Source: an uncultured Lachnospiraceae bacterium (GTDB lineage Bacteria; Bacillota; Clostridia; Lachnospirales; Lachnospiraceae). Taken from it: a DNA stretch of 64,000 nt. The notes under the pieces are model-generated. The model was not told the origin of the DNA and did not search any database. It saw nothing but the letters and a program-made list of their open reading frames with translations. The position numbers and the translations under genes were made by a program. The stretch lies in contig CAJTWM010000004.1 of the NCBI GenBank assembly GCA_910579805.1, positions 1-64,000 on the forward strand, read 5' to 3'. This document shows positions 26,115 to 34,057 of the stretch, one piece after another (the stretch's first letter is position 1; every line of letters starts with the position of its first letter).

Positions 26115-26417
26115 ATGAAGAAATTATTATTGAAGCGGGGATTCACGGACAGACTGTACTTTTATAATTTTGCTGCAGTGCATATGCTCATGGTGGCGAT
26201 CCTTACTATTACAGCATTGAGCGGGGCACTTGGAGTCACGGACTTGTCACCGTTTAGTAACATCACGCAATATGCATACATGGAATTAGGTTTGCATACA
26301 GGGTTCATTGTATGGAAAGCAAAAGAAGAAAACAGCAGGAAATACAGGTTTGGAACAGACAAAAATAAAAAAGTTGCACCGGTGCAACCGGAAGAAATGG
26401 AGGAAGAGGAATTATGA
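26115..26417 (+). CDS. small membrane protein of the lysis region
   Basis: The 100-residue protein has two hydrophobic segments (FAAVHMLMVAILTITALSGALG and a weaker YAYMELGLHTGFIVW) and a charged C-terminus ending EEMEEEEL. It begins directly after the XhlA-like stop. The position suggests a holin-related or structural membrane role, but I do not recognise the family. Confidence 0.55.
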   Translation: MKKLLLKRGFTDRLYFYNFAAVHMLMVAILTITALSGALGVTDLSPFSNITQYAYMELGLHTGFIVWKAKEENSRKYRFGTDKNKKVAPVQPEEMEEEEL

Positions 26418-26710
26418 AGAAACTATTTATTTCACAACCCATGAAGGATAAGACAGATGCAGAGATCATGAAGGAAAGGACTAAGATCGTTGAAGCGGCC
26501 AAGGAACGTTTTGGAGAAGTGGAAGTGATCGACAGCTTCTTTGAAAATGCACCACATGATGCAAGGCCACTGTGGTTCCTTGGAAAATCGCTGGAAATGC
26601 TGTCTGCTGCTGATTGTGCTTATTTTGCGGAAGGCTGGGAGGATTACAGGGGATGTAAGATTGAACATGAATGCGCCGTACAATATGGTATTGATATTGT
26701 AAGCGAGTGA
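26414..26710 (+). CDS. DUF4406/nucleoside 2-deoxyribosyltransferase-like protein
   Basis: The 98-residue protein begins MKKLFISQPMKDKTDAEIM and contains RPLWFLGKSLEMLSAADCAY and GCKIEHECAVQYG. This is the Rossmann-like pattern of DUF4406 and deoxyribosyltransferase-like proteins carried by many phages. A nucleotide or nucleotide-sugar is the likely ligand, but activity in phages is unproven. It overlaps the previous gene by four bases. Confidence 0.7.
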   Translation: MKKLFISQPMKDKTDAEIMKERTKIVEAAKERFGEVEVIDSFFENAPHDARPLWFLGKSLEMLSAADCAYFAEGWEDYRGCKIEHECAVQYGIDIVSE

Positions 26711-26730
26711 TCAGGAAAGAGAGGAAGGAT

Positions 26731-27051
26731 ATGAATGATATGAATGATATTTTATTTGAAGCCTTAAAGGCAGTATTGATACTGGCGGTCATTTTATTTA
26801 CAAGGTATGCGGTACCATGGATGAAGCAGGCTGTAGAAAACACAAAATATAATTGGATAGTGAAATGGGTCGGCATAGCAGTCAGGTCGGCGGAACAGAC
26901 CATCTTCGGGGACAAGCGTGGCGAAGAAAGGAAAGCTGTTGTCACGCAGTTCATCAAGGAGCAGCTTATAAATAAGAACATAGCGCTGTCAGACAGGCAG
27001 GTAGACGCACTGATTGAGGCGGCGGTATTCGCAATGAATGGGGGCAGATAA
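26731..27051 (+). CDS. holin, LLH family
   Basis: The 106-residue protein has one membrane helix (ALKAVLILAVILFTRYAVPW). A soluble part follows with KWVGIAVRSAEQTIFGDKRG and IKEQLINKNIALSDRQVDAL, ending in EAAVFAMN. This matches the phage LLH-type holin family, which permeabilises the membrane for the endolysin. ATG 26731 is preferred, behind GAGGAAGG. Confidence 0.85.
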   Translation: MNDMNDILFEALKAVLILAVILFTRYAVPWMKQAVENTKYNWIVKWVGIAVRSAEQTIFGDKRGEERKAVVTQFIKEQLINKNIALSDRQVDALIEAAVFAMNGGR

Positions 27052-27052
27052 T

Positions 27053-27169
27053 ATGATGGGAGTCATAGGAGCTTCTTTGGCAGTATCCATTGTAGCTGTT
27101 ACGGTCCTTGCAGTAATTGGGAAAATGGTCAGTGAGTGTGCGGGATGCATGAAGGATTGGGAAGGGTGA
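27053..27169 (+). CDS. 38-residue membrane micro-protein between holin and endolysin
   Basis: ATG 27053 begins one base after the holin stop and the frame runs to TGA 27167-27169. The peptide is one hydrophobic helix (VIGASLAVSIVAVTVLAVIG) plus a short cysteine-containing tail (MVSECAGCMKDWEG). Its fit between holin and endolysin, with almost no spare bases, supports a real gene, perhaps a second holin, antiholin or pinholin-like peptide. The function is inferred from place only. Confidence 0.5.
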   Translation: MMGVIGASLAVSIVAVTVLAVIGKMVSECAGCMKDWEG

Positions 27170-27176
27170 GGTACAT

Positions 27177-27806
27177 ATGGGATTAAAGACAGGGCAGGCA
27201 GGGTTAAACCTGATCAAACAGTTCGAAGGCTGCCGGCTGACGGCGTATAAATGCCCGGCGGGTGTATGGACGATCGGCTATGGACATACGTTGGGAGTCA
27301 AAGAGGGGCAGAGGATCACGCAGGAGGAGGCAGACAGGCTTCTTGTAAGCGACGTGGAAAAATATGAGAAAAAAGTAAACAAGTACCATGACAGGTATAC
27401 ATGGCGGCAGAATGAATTTGACGCGCTGGTTTCCTTCGCGTTTAACGTCGGCAGTATCGATCGGTTATCCGCTAACGGAACAAGAAGCCGGGCAGTGATA
27501 GCGGAAAAGCTTATGGCGTACAACAAGGCGGCAGGAAAGGTTCTTGCCGGGCTGACGAAAAGGAGGCAGGCAGAACAGGACCTGTTTTTACGCAAAAGCA
27601 ATGCAAGACCGACGGTCAAAAGGGGCAGCAGGGGAGAGGATGTAATTTATCTGCAGAAACAGCTTGCAGTGCTGGGGTACAGCGTCGGCAATGTGGACGG
27701 CATATTCGGGGTGAAAACACTTGAGGCTGTTAAGGCATTTCAGGCAGGGAACGGGCTTGTGGCTGACGGAATCGTCGGAAGTAAGACGTGGGGGAAAATA
27801 CAGTAG
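27177..27806 (+). CDS. endolysin: GH24 lysozyme with C-terminal peptidoglycan-binding domain
   Basis: Residues 1-140 are a phage-type muramidase: the catalytic Glu lies in LIKQFEGCRLTAY (E17), followed by GVWTIGYGHTLGV and NEFDALVSFAFNVG. Residues about 145-208 form a PG_binding_1 domain (RGSRGEDVIYLQKQL, GNVDGIFGVKTLEAVKAFQ, GIVGSKTW). It cleaves the glycan of peptidoglycan at lysis. No signal peptide is visible, so release depends on the holin. It is the last phage gene before the attachment site. Confidence 0.92.
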   Translation: MGLKTGQAGLNLIKQFEGCRLTAYKCPAGVWTIGYGHTLGVKEGQRITQEEADRLLVSDVEKYEKKVNKYHDRYTWRQNEFDALVSFAFNVGSIDRLSANGTRSRAVIAEKLMAYNKAAGKVLAGLTKRRQAEQDLFLRKSNARPTVKRGSRGEDVIYLQKQLAVLGYSVGNVDGIFGVKTLEAVKAFQAGNGLVADGIVGSKTWGKIQ

Positions 27807-27964
27807 TTTAAGCAATTTGCTGAAACAGTTTGAGTATTGGCGTTAGGAGTAATTGTAGTTATAAATGTTTGTTCATATGGATATTTGAGGCTAAGCAAAA
27901 GTAGCATAGTAGTAGCAGACAATTCAAAGATGCCGCAAAATCAAGGAATTTTGGCATTATGTCA
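27807..27964 (+). other. phage right-end non-coding segment next to the attachment site
   Basis: These 158 AT-rich bases have no convincing gene. They contain an imperfect hairpin, ATGCCGCAAAAT...AATTTTGGCAT (about 27929-27955), which may end the lysis transcript, and would include arm-type integrase sites if they lie on this side. I see no other structure. Confidence 0.35.
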
Positions 27965-28011
27965 TTTGACTTTTAATCAAGTTGTCCGGGGTTCGAATCC
28001 CCGATGTCTCA
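27965..28011 (+). repeat. attachment site: 3' fragment of tRNA-Lys(UUU)
   Basis: The bases form the second half of a tRNA: an anticodon stem TTTGA/TCAAG around the loop CTTTTAA (anticodon UUU, lysine), a T arm CGGGG TTCGAAT CCCCG, and the 3' acceptor strand ATGTCTC plus A. No matching 5' acceptor (GAGACAT) or D arm lies upstream, so the gene is incomplete. This is the classic right boundary of a prophage integrated at a tRNA 3' end. The intact tRNA copy should be at the left boundary, outside the window. Confidence 0.8.
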
Positions 28012-28018
28012 TGGAGTT

Positions 28019-28063
28019 AAAACAGTGGAAACCTATTTAATTAGAGATTTTCGCTGTTTTTTA
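28019..28063 (+). terminator. native terminator downstream of the tRNA-Lys 3' end
   Basis: AACAGTG pairs with CGCTGTT (one G-T pair), and the second arm runs into TTTTTTA. It lies eight bases after the tRNA fragment and probably served the original tRNA gene, which places 28012 onward in the host chromosome. Confidence 0.65.
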
Positions 28064-28530
28064 TTCAGAATTGTTACGATCAGAAAATCTACGGCTGTAC
28101 GCTCAGTATAATCATAACCTTTCTTATGTACTCAAAGTTACATTGCCTTTCCATGATGTAATTAAGGAGTATCATATCGCCCTGTCAGCTTTCTGGATCT
28201 TTTCGTAAACAGTCTATTCTTATTTCTTTATTTTAATTGAATATAATACAGTTATTTCGTGTGCCGACACATTTACTTTCAGATCGATGGTGCGGAATAT
28301 TTTTTGCTCCGCAAGGCAGAGGTAATGGAAATGTGCTGATATCGTTACTGACGATAACGCGGCGGATGGAAATTTGGCTAAGTAATTTAATGAAATATAA
28401 ATGTGTTAGTGCATTAGATATAACAATTTATTTAATCAAGTATTTTATCGAAGAATAAGTTATAAATTGAGTTTTTTACGTTAATTTTTATTTAATCGTT
28501 ACAGTAGGGACATAAACCCAAGTTGTAAGA
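28064..28530. other. intergenic stretch without a supported gene
   Basis: The stretch is AT-rich. A 45-codon open frame from 28071 and a 73-codon frame from 28237 exist, but neither has a ribosome site nor a recognisable protein. They may be remains of older genes. I see no RNA gene here. Confidence 0.4.
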
Positions 28531-28868
28531 ATTTCTATTTTAGGTTAACTCCTATCCGTCCGCTTTTGCAGGCAGACATCAGGATCGTGGAAATTTCTAT
28601 TTCACTTTAACTCCCATCTGCCTGCTTCAGCAGGCGTACAAATCAGGATCGTGAAATTTTATATTTCACGTTAACTCCTATCCGCCTGCTTTAGCAGGCA
28701 TATAAATCAGGATAGAAAAATACTTAATTTCACGCTGACACCCATTTGCCTGCTTTAGCGGGCATATAAATCAGAATAGTGAAATATTTAATTTCACGCT
28801 AATATCCATCTGCTGAATTTAGCAGTCATACAAATCAGGATTATGAAATTTTTTATTTTACGGTAATT
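28531..28868 (+). repeat. tandem array of five about 64-bp hairpin repeats
   Basis: Five copies follow at a 62-64 bp period (inner hairpins at about 28559, 28621, 28685, 28749 and 28813). Each unit has an inner hairpin of type CCTGCTTTAGCAGG, a flank AAATCAGGAT and a junction palindrome of type CGTGAAAT...ATTTCACG. Copies differ by point changes and small indels, the outer ones being most diverged. Related copies occur inverted at 32922-33055 and degenerate at 42727-42782. There are no unique spacers, so this is not a CRISPR array. Confidence 0.8.
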
Positions 28869-28909
28869 ATAGTGAAAGGATATTAAAATATATTTGTAAT
28901 TTTTCATAA

Positions 28910-28938
28910 ATGACAGAAATGATGTTCGGTGTTATAAT
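28910..28938 (+). promoter_or_regulatory. promoter upstream of the NUDIX/ogt operon
   Basis: ATGACA (28910-28915), a 17-bp spacer and TATAAT (28933-28938) form a good vegetative promoter. The leader to the NUDIX start at 29121 is about 175 bases. Confidence 0.6.
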
Positions 28939-29120
28939 TAAAATCTGTTAATATATTTCTAAATATTAAAAGGATAATTTAGCAATATTAGGTAACATTT
29001 ATAGCAATACAGAAATAAACAAATGCTTATTATTAGGGGGATGAGAAAGCGGGTCTATGGCAAGAATTAAATCGGTGCATATTGTGAGATAGAAGATTGT
29101 ACAGAGGAGGAAGTGGTTTT

Positions 29121-29594
29121 ATGAGGATAAAAGGGGTAAAGTTTTATGAAAATGTGGAGGACGGGGTTTTAAAGTTTGCTGTAATCATTTCGACGTATCA
29201 TGGAAAATGGGTATTTTGTAAACATAGAGAAAGAAATACCTATGAGGTCCCCGGAGGGCACAGAGAGACAAATGAGGACATTTTGACAACGGCAAAGCGT
29301 GAGCTGTATGAAGAAACAGGCGCTTTGGATTATGAAATAGAACCGGTTTGCGCATATTCTGTTGTGAGGGAGGAGGAAAGCGATGAACACTTTCAGGAAG
29401 AAACTTTTGGAATGCTATATGTTGCGGATATAAAAGAACTTGAGGGGGAGCTGCACAATGAGATCGAGAACATTCTGATAACTGGGAAGTGCCCTGAAAA
29501 TTGGACTTATCCTCTTATCCAGCCTCAACTGATGAAAGAAGCGATAAAGAGAAAAATGGTGAAAGTGGCGGAAGATGCTTTGGCCTTTCAATAG
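29121..29594 (+). CDS. NUDIX hydrolase (8-oxo-dGTP diphosphatase-like)
   Basis: The 157-residue protein carries the NUDIX box in GGHRETNEDILTTAKRELYE followed by ETGAL, which binds the metal and pyrophosphate of a nucleotide. Such small proteins clean oxidised or non-canonical nucleotides; the exact substrate cannot be read here. ATG 29121 follows GAGGAGG. The gene is followed after 39 bases by ogt, suggesting a small DNA-damage operon. Confidence 0.85.
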   Translation: MRIKGVKFYENVEDGVLKFAVIISTYHGKWVFCKHRERNTYEVPGGHRETNEDILTTAKRELYEETGALDYEIEPVCAYSVVREEESDEHFQEETFGMLYVADIKELEGELHNEIENILITGKCPENWTYPLIQPQLMKEAIKRKMVKVAEDALAFQ

Positions 29595-29633
29595 AAATAG
29601 GAATGTTGTTAAAGCGCAATTGGGGAGGGAAGT

Positions 29634-30146
29634 ATGAGACATAAAGCTTATTATAAATCTCCTATCGGAATGCTTTGCATAGAAGAAGAGGAAGGGTTCA
29701 TCGTAGGATTGCATTTTGTGAAAGAAACGATTGGTAAAGGAGTAACTACTGAAGATACGGTTTATGGAGAAAAAGGCGGAATAGATACTGCAGAAGGAAA
29801 AATTTTAAGACAAGCCGTACGGCAGTTGGAAGAATATTTTTCCGGTAAAAGGACGGAATTTGAACTTCCCGTCGCATATTCCGGGACAGATTTTCAGGTC
29901 AGGGTGTGGGAAGGACTGCGGACAATTCCTTATGGGGAAACGAGAAGCTATAGCGAAATAGCGGTACAGATCGGAAACCCGAAAGCCGCAAGGGCAGTCG
30001 GAAATGCCAATAATAAAAACCGTATTTTGATCCTCGTACCGTGTCACAGAGTGATAGGAGCCAACGGAGCGTTAGTCGGTTTTGGGGCAGGACTGGACGT
30101 GAAGAAATATCTTTTGGAGTTGGAGAGGAAAAAAGAAGCGCATTGA
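29634..30146 (+). CDS. ogt: methylated-DNA--[protein]-cysteine S-methyltransferase
   Basis: The 170-residue protein has the DNA-binding segment TIPYGETRSYSEIAVQIGNP, the asparagine turn AVGNANNKNRI and the alkyl acceptor motif ILVPCHRVIGANG. The active-site Cys takes methyl groups from O6-methylguanine in a single-use reaction. Length and domain order are those of Ogt/AdaB. GGGAGGGA precedes ATG 29634. It is probably transcribed with the NUDIX gene, and perhaps onward into the ABC genes. Confidence 0.93.
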   Translation: MRHKAYYKSPIGMLCIEEEEGFIVGLHFVKETIGKGVTTEDTVYGEKGGIDTAEGKILRQAVRQLEEYFSGKRTEFELPVAYSGTDFQVRVWEGLRTIPYGETRSYSEIAVQIGNPKAARAVGNANNKNRILILVPCHRVIGANGALVGFGAGLDVKKYLLELERKKEAH

Positions 30147-30164
30147 GTGGGAAGGGGAGAGATT

Positions 30165-31181
30165 ATGATAAAAGTAGATCACATTTCTAAGGACTTTATA
30201 TCGCCTAAGAAATATCCGGGACTGAAGGGAGCCGTTAAAGGACTTTTTTCCAGTGAGAAGACAGTAAAAACAGCAGTAGACGATATTTCCTTTACAATTC
30301 AAAAGGGTGAGATAGTCGGATATATCGGAAGTAACGGCGCAGGAAAATCAACCACCATAAAAATGATGACGGGAATCCTGACGCCGACAAGAGGGGAATG
30401 TACGGTGGCGGGAATCGATCCTAATAAACGACGTAAAGAAAACGCGCAGAATATCGGCGTCGTGTTTGGACAAAGAACCCAGCTTTGGTGGGATCTTCCG
30501 TTGAGCGAATCTTTTACGATCTTAAAGGAAATCTATAATGTATCGGATGATGATTACGCAGAACGGATGGAGTTTTTAAACAGGGTGTTGGAACTGCAGG
30601 AATTTTTTGACAGACCGGTAAGGACGCTTTCATTAGGACAGCGTATGAGGGCGGATCTGGGCGCGGCATTATTACATAATCCCAAAGTCCTCTATCTGGA
30701 TGAACCGACGATCGGGCTGGATCTTGTCGTAAAGGATAATATCAGGGAGGCAATTAAAGAGATCAATGAAAAGTATCAGACAACGGTTATTTTGACCACA
30801 CATGATATCGGCGATATAGAAGAGCTTTGCAGCAGAATCATCATTATAGATGAGGGAAAGAAAATTTATGACGGTTCCCTGACAGAGTTAAAAGATATTT
30901 ACGGAACGAAAAGAGAGGTTTCTATGGAGATCAAACAGCCTGAGAAGGTTAAAGAACTTCATTTTGCAAGATTGTTCGGGGTAGAAGAAGAGGATTGCAG
31001 GTCAGAGTTTGACAAAGAAAACAGTGTTTTATGTGTGACTTTCGATAAGCATAAGATACAGGCGCCTCAGGTGCTTTCGGCAGTGATGGATGTAGCAGAA
31101 GTAACGGACGTGCAGATACAGGAAACCGAATTAGCTGAGATCGTGAGAGAGATTTATCATCATGGCGTTATAGAAAGGTAA
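30165..31181 (+). CDS. ABC-2 type exporter ATP-binding subunit
   Basis: The 338-residue protein shows Walker A GSNGAGKST near residue 55, the signature TLSLGQRMRADLGAAL, Walker B VLYLDEPTIGLD and the switch histidine in TTHDIGDIEEL. The C-terminal about 90 residues are a regulatory extension found in daunorubicin-type exporters. Together with the next two genes it forms an export pump whose substrate is unknown. ATG 30165 (behind GGGGAGAG) is preferred to the GTG at 30147. Confidence 0.9.
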   Translation: MIKVDHISKDFISPKKYPGLKGAVKGLFSSEKTVKTAVDDISFTIQKGEIVGYIGSNGAGKSTTIKMMTGILTPTRGECTVAGIDPNKRRKENAQNIGVVFGQRTQLWWDLPLSESFTILKEIYNVSDDDYAERMEFLNRVLELQEFFDRPVRTLSLGQRMRADLGAALLHNPKVLYLDEPTIGLDLVVKDNIREAIKEINEKYQTTVILTTHDIGDIEELCSRIIIIDEGKKIYDGSLTELKDIYGTKREVSMEIKQPEKVKELHFARLFGVEEEDCRSEFDKENSVLCVTFDKHKIQAPQVLSAVMDVAEVTDVQIQETELAEIVREIYHHGVIER

Positions 31182-31204
31182 TTTAGGAGAATGGGAGGAG
31201 TATT

Positions 31205-32023
31205 ATGAGAAAGAGTCTGAAGATCTATTTACCGTTTACCCTAAATGAACTGAAACGGCAAATGGCCTATAAAGGAGCATTTTATCTGTTTATCCTGATC
31301 AGTATGTTTGGCGCGTTTATCAATTATTATTTATGGATGGCGATTTATAGCAGTTCGGATAAGACAACTCTTGGAGGGATGACGCAGAATGAGATGATAG
31401 TTTATGTTTTTATGGTTTATGTTACGTCTTCGGTAGTATCGATCTCTATAGCGAATTTTGTCAGCGATGATGTGGTAAAAGGTACGGTAGCGATGAACCT
31501 GATCAGACCGATCGATTATCGGCTGAGTCTGATCTCCCGCGCGGCAGGAAATATGATATATCATTTTTTGGTACCGTCCGTTTTCATTTGGATCGGAGTA
31601 GAGATCTACAAGGTTAAAGTGTTTGGCCTGCCGGCGGTTTCCGTTTGGAATATTCTTTTGTATTTGTCAAGCTGTGTCATGAGTTTTCTCATTTATGTGT
31701 TATTTGATTTTTGTTTCGGAATGATCGCTTTTTTTACGACCTATATTTTTGGACTTATGATGATAAAAAATGCTTTGCTGGGATTTTTGACAGGTCAATT
31801 GATCCCGATCAGTTTCTTTCCGGAGGTTCTGCAGAGAGCATTTGATTTTCTGCCTTTTTCGTCCATGGTCTATACGCCGGTGATGATCTATTTGGGGAAA
31901 TATAGCGGAAAAATGTTGGGATTTATGCTGATCAGACAGGCAGTATGGGTCATACTCTTATATGTGCTTGGCAGTTTGATTTGGAAAAAAGTAACAAAGA
32001 GATTAGTCGTGCTTGGCGGGTAG
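31205..32023 (+). CDS. ABC-2 exporter permease subunit 1 (DUF990-like)
   Basis: The 272-residue protein has six hydrophobic segments, starting with KGAFYLFILISMFGAFINYY and including IAFFTTYIFGLMMIKNALLG near the middle. It is the usual partner of ATPases of this type. AGGAG precedes the start. It lies 23 bases after the ATPase gene. Confidence 0.8.
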   Translation: MRKSLKIYLPFTLNELKRQMAYKGAFYLFILISMFGAFINYYLWMAIYSSSDKTTLGGMTQNEMIVYVFMVYVTSSVVSISIANFVSDDVVKGTVAMNLIRPIDYRLSLISRAAGNMIYHFLVPSVFIWIGVEIYKVKVFGLPAVSVWNILLYLSSCVMSFLIYVLFDFCFGMIAFFTTYIFGLMMIKNALLGFLTGQLIPISFFPEVLQRAFDFLPFSSMVYTPVMIYLGKYSGKMLGFMLIRQAVWVILLYVLGSLIWKKVTKRLVVLGG

Positions 32024-32109
32024 TAGGGCCTAACGGGTATAGATTTAAAGGCTGCGCGTTTCAGGCAGGGTGTATCGTGAATATTTGTTAAAATACGGGC
32101 GGAGTAAGA

Positions 32110-32925
32110 ATGGGGATTATTGTTATGAATAAATGTAAACGTTATCTGCGTCTTTATAGGGTATTGGTATCGCAGTTTTTAAAAACGATCATGCAGTCAA
32201 AGGTTGACTTTTTAATGGGACTGTTCGGTTTTTTCTTTTCACAGATTATAGGGATCGCTTTTTTATATTTGGTATTTCAGCAGATTCCGTCATTACAGGG
32301 ATGGACGCTGGATCAACTGATCTTTATTTATGGATTTGCGCAGATTCCGAGAGGGATCGATCATCTTTTTACCGATAATATTTGGTTGGTAGCATGGAGA
32401 CTTGTCGTTAACGGGGATTTTGACCGGTATATGTTACGGCCGATGAATATTTTCTTTCAGGTCATTGCCGAAAAATTGCAGCCGGATGCGATGGGGGAAT
32501 TGTTAGTGGGCGTGATCCTTGTGGTCCGCTCTTTGACGAGAGGGGTATTGATCGTAGACGGACCGCATGTGGTTCTGTTTTTCGTATCGATTTTTGCAGG
32601 CGCCCTGATCTATACGTCGATCAAACTATTTTTTGCGGGACTGGCATTTTGGATCAAGATCAGCGGTCCGTTTTTACAGGTGGCATATCAGATGTCGGAT
32701 TTTGCAAAATATCCGACAGAGATCTATGCGCGGGGAATCCGTTTTCTGATCACTTGGGTGATTCCGTTTGCGTTTGTAGCGTATTTGCCGGCCAGTTTTT
32801 TCTTAAAGGCAGGGACATCTGCCATGATCATAGGGATTGAATGCGGTATTGCGGTCTTATTTTGGTGTATTGCATATGCGGTGTTTGAAAGAGGAACGCA
32901 TGTATATGAAAGCGCTGGGAATTAG
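32110..32925 (+). CDS. ABC-2 exporter permease subunit 2 (DUF990-like)
   Basis: The 271-residue protein has six hydrophobic segments and the sequence IYGFAQIPRGIDHLFTDNIW, typical of the second permease in these three-gene exporters. It starts at ATG 32110 with GGAG upstream (ATG 32125 is possible). Its stop TAG (32923-32925) lies at the very edge of a hairpin repeat. Bases 32637-32789 of the gene recur at 33905-34057 as a detached fragment. Confidence 0.8.
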   Translation: MGIIVMNKCKRYLRLYRVLVSQFLKTIMQSKVDFLMGLFGFFFSQIIGIAFLYLVFQQIPSLQGWTLDQLIFIYGFAQIPRGIDHLFTDNIWLVAWRLVVNGDFDRYMLRPMNIFFQVIAEKLQPDAMGELLVGVILVVRSLTRGVLIVDGPHVVLFFVSIFAGALIYTSIKLFFAGLAFWIKISGPFLQVAYQMSDFAKYPTEIYARGIRFLITWVIPFAFVAYLPASFFLKAGTSAMIIGIECGIAVLFWCIAYAVFERGTHVYESAGN

Positions 32926-33055
32926 CGTGAAATATAAAATTTCACGATCCTGATTTGTATGCCTGCCAAAGCAGGCGGATGGGAGTTAGCATGAAATTAA
33001 GTATTTCCCGATCCTGATCTGTATACCTGCAGAAGCAGGCGGATGGGAGTTAAAA
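32922..33055 (-). repeat. two inverted copies of the 64-bp hairpin repeat
   Basis: Two units related to the 28.5-kb array lie here in the opposite orientation: inner hairpins GCCTGCCAAAGCAGGC and CCTGCAGAAGCAGG, and a TTTCACGATCCTGAT-type flank. The array begins at the permease stop codon and ends just upstream of the lipoprotein ribosome site. Confidence 0.8.
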
Positions 33056-33084
33056 TGTCAAAGCGGGACGAGGAGGCAAATGGG

Positions 33085-33888
33085 ATGAAAAGATATCTGG
33101 TAAAATGTACGGGAATATTCATGGCGGCGATGTGCGTTTCTATATTAACGTCATGCAGTCAGAAGGAGGCGGCAGACGGGGAAAGGATTCTGGAAATGGA
33201 AACGGTGATTACCAAAGATATCACCGATGAAAGTACAATGTCCGGGGCAGACAGTGAAAATGAGACAGTGGAAGAACCGCTGGAAGAAGTTACCCCGCCG
33301 TCAAAGAAAGAAGTTGAAGATGCCAGAGGAAAGGTATTTGAAGGGATGACGGAGGAGGATATAGAACGGTTAAAGGAGAATATTAAGATTGCAAATCAGA
33401 GAATGGAATCTGCATATTTGAATGATAATATTTTCAAGAAGCTTTCCGATCCGGAGCATTTGTATTGGAACTATTTTGATCTGAAAGGAGAGATTCAGGT
33501 TGGTTGGGCTTATTACGGAAGCAATGAAGAGAGGCAGGAGATACTTGAAAGGGAAGAGCTTACAATGGATGAATTTTATCTAAAATACGGAGAACCGTCC
33601 ATGGATTATAACCGGTTTGACGCCGACAATTTTGTAGCGCTGATAGAAGACATGATGTTAGGCATACAGGATGAGACTTTGGTAAAAGACATGGAACAAT
33701 TGATTGAAAATACGAAAAATGCAAAGGAAACCCATGAGGTGGAATATGTCGACCGGATCTATAAGATCCTTCATGACATGGATTATTTTTTGTTCCGTTA
33801 CGGTCCTGAAGACGTAGGAAAATATGTAAAGGACGCGTCGCTGATAGGAAAGTATTATGGAACGCTGACAATATATCGGAAAGAGTAA
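33085..33888 (+). CDS. predicted lipoprotein of unknown function
   Basis: The 267-residue protein has a lipoprotein signal (basic start, hydrophobic GIFMAAMCVSI, lipobox LTSC with the modified Cys at about 24). An acidic linker follows (residues 40-75), then a helical domain containing RLKENIKIANQRMESAYLND and an IYKILHDMDYFLFRYGPEDV end. ATG 33085 lies behind AGGAGG; the frame is open further left across the repeat. It would be anchored on the outer face of the membrane. The ABC exporter upstream may or may not be related. I do not recognise the domain. Confidence 0.7.
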   Translation: MKRYLVKCTGIFMAAMCVSILTSCSQKEAADGERILEMETVITKDITDESTMSGADSENETVEEPLEEVTPPSKKEVEDARGKVFEGMTEEDIERLKENIKIANQRMESAYLNDNIFKKLSDPEHLYWNYFDLKGEIQVGWAYYGSNEERQEILEREELTMDEFYLKYGEPSMDYNRFDADNFVALIEDMMLGIQDETLVKDMEQLIENTKNAKETHEVEYVDRIYKILHDMDYFLFRYGPEDVGKYVKDASLIGKYYGTLTIYRKE

Positions 33889-33904
33889 GGACAAAATGGG
33901 GAAG

Positions 33905-34057
33905 GGGACTGGCATTTTGGATCAAGATCAGCGGTCCGTTTTTACAGGTAGCATATCAGATGTTGGATTTTGCAAAATATCCGACAGAGATCTATGCGCG
34001 GGGCATCCGTTTTCTGATCACTTGGGTGATTTCGTTTGCGTTTGTAGTGTATTTGCC
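33905..34057 (+). pseudogene. detached fragment duplicating the ABC permease subunit 2
   Basis: These 153 bases align without gaps to 32637-32789 with about five mismatches. The piece encodes the fifth and sixth membrane-segment region (GLAFWIKISGPFLQ...). It has no start of its own and breaks off after the match. It shows that the locus once held a second permease copy, or that recombination moved a piece. Confidence 0.8.

Noticed and set aside
27965..28011. Complete tRNA-Lys gene
   Set aside because: The D arm and 5' acceptor strand are absent upstream; only the 3' half is present, as expected for an attachment site.
28237..28458. 73-codon open frame in the intergenic region
   Set aside because: No ribosome site, AT-driven composition and no recognisable protein pattern.
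28531..28868. Possible CRISPR array
   Set aside because: The whole 64-bp unit is repeated, including what would be the spacer, and no cas genes are nearby; the units are diverged tandem hairpins.
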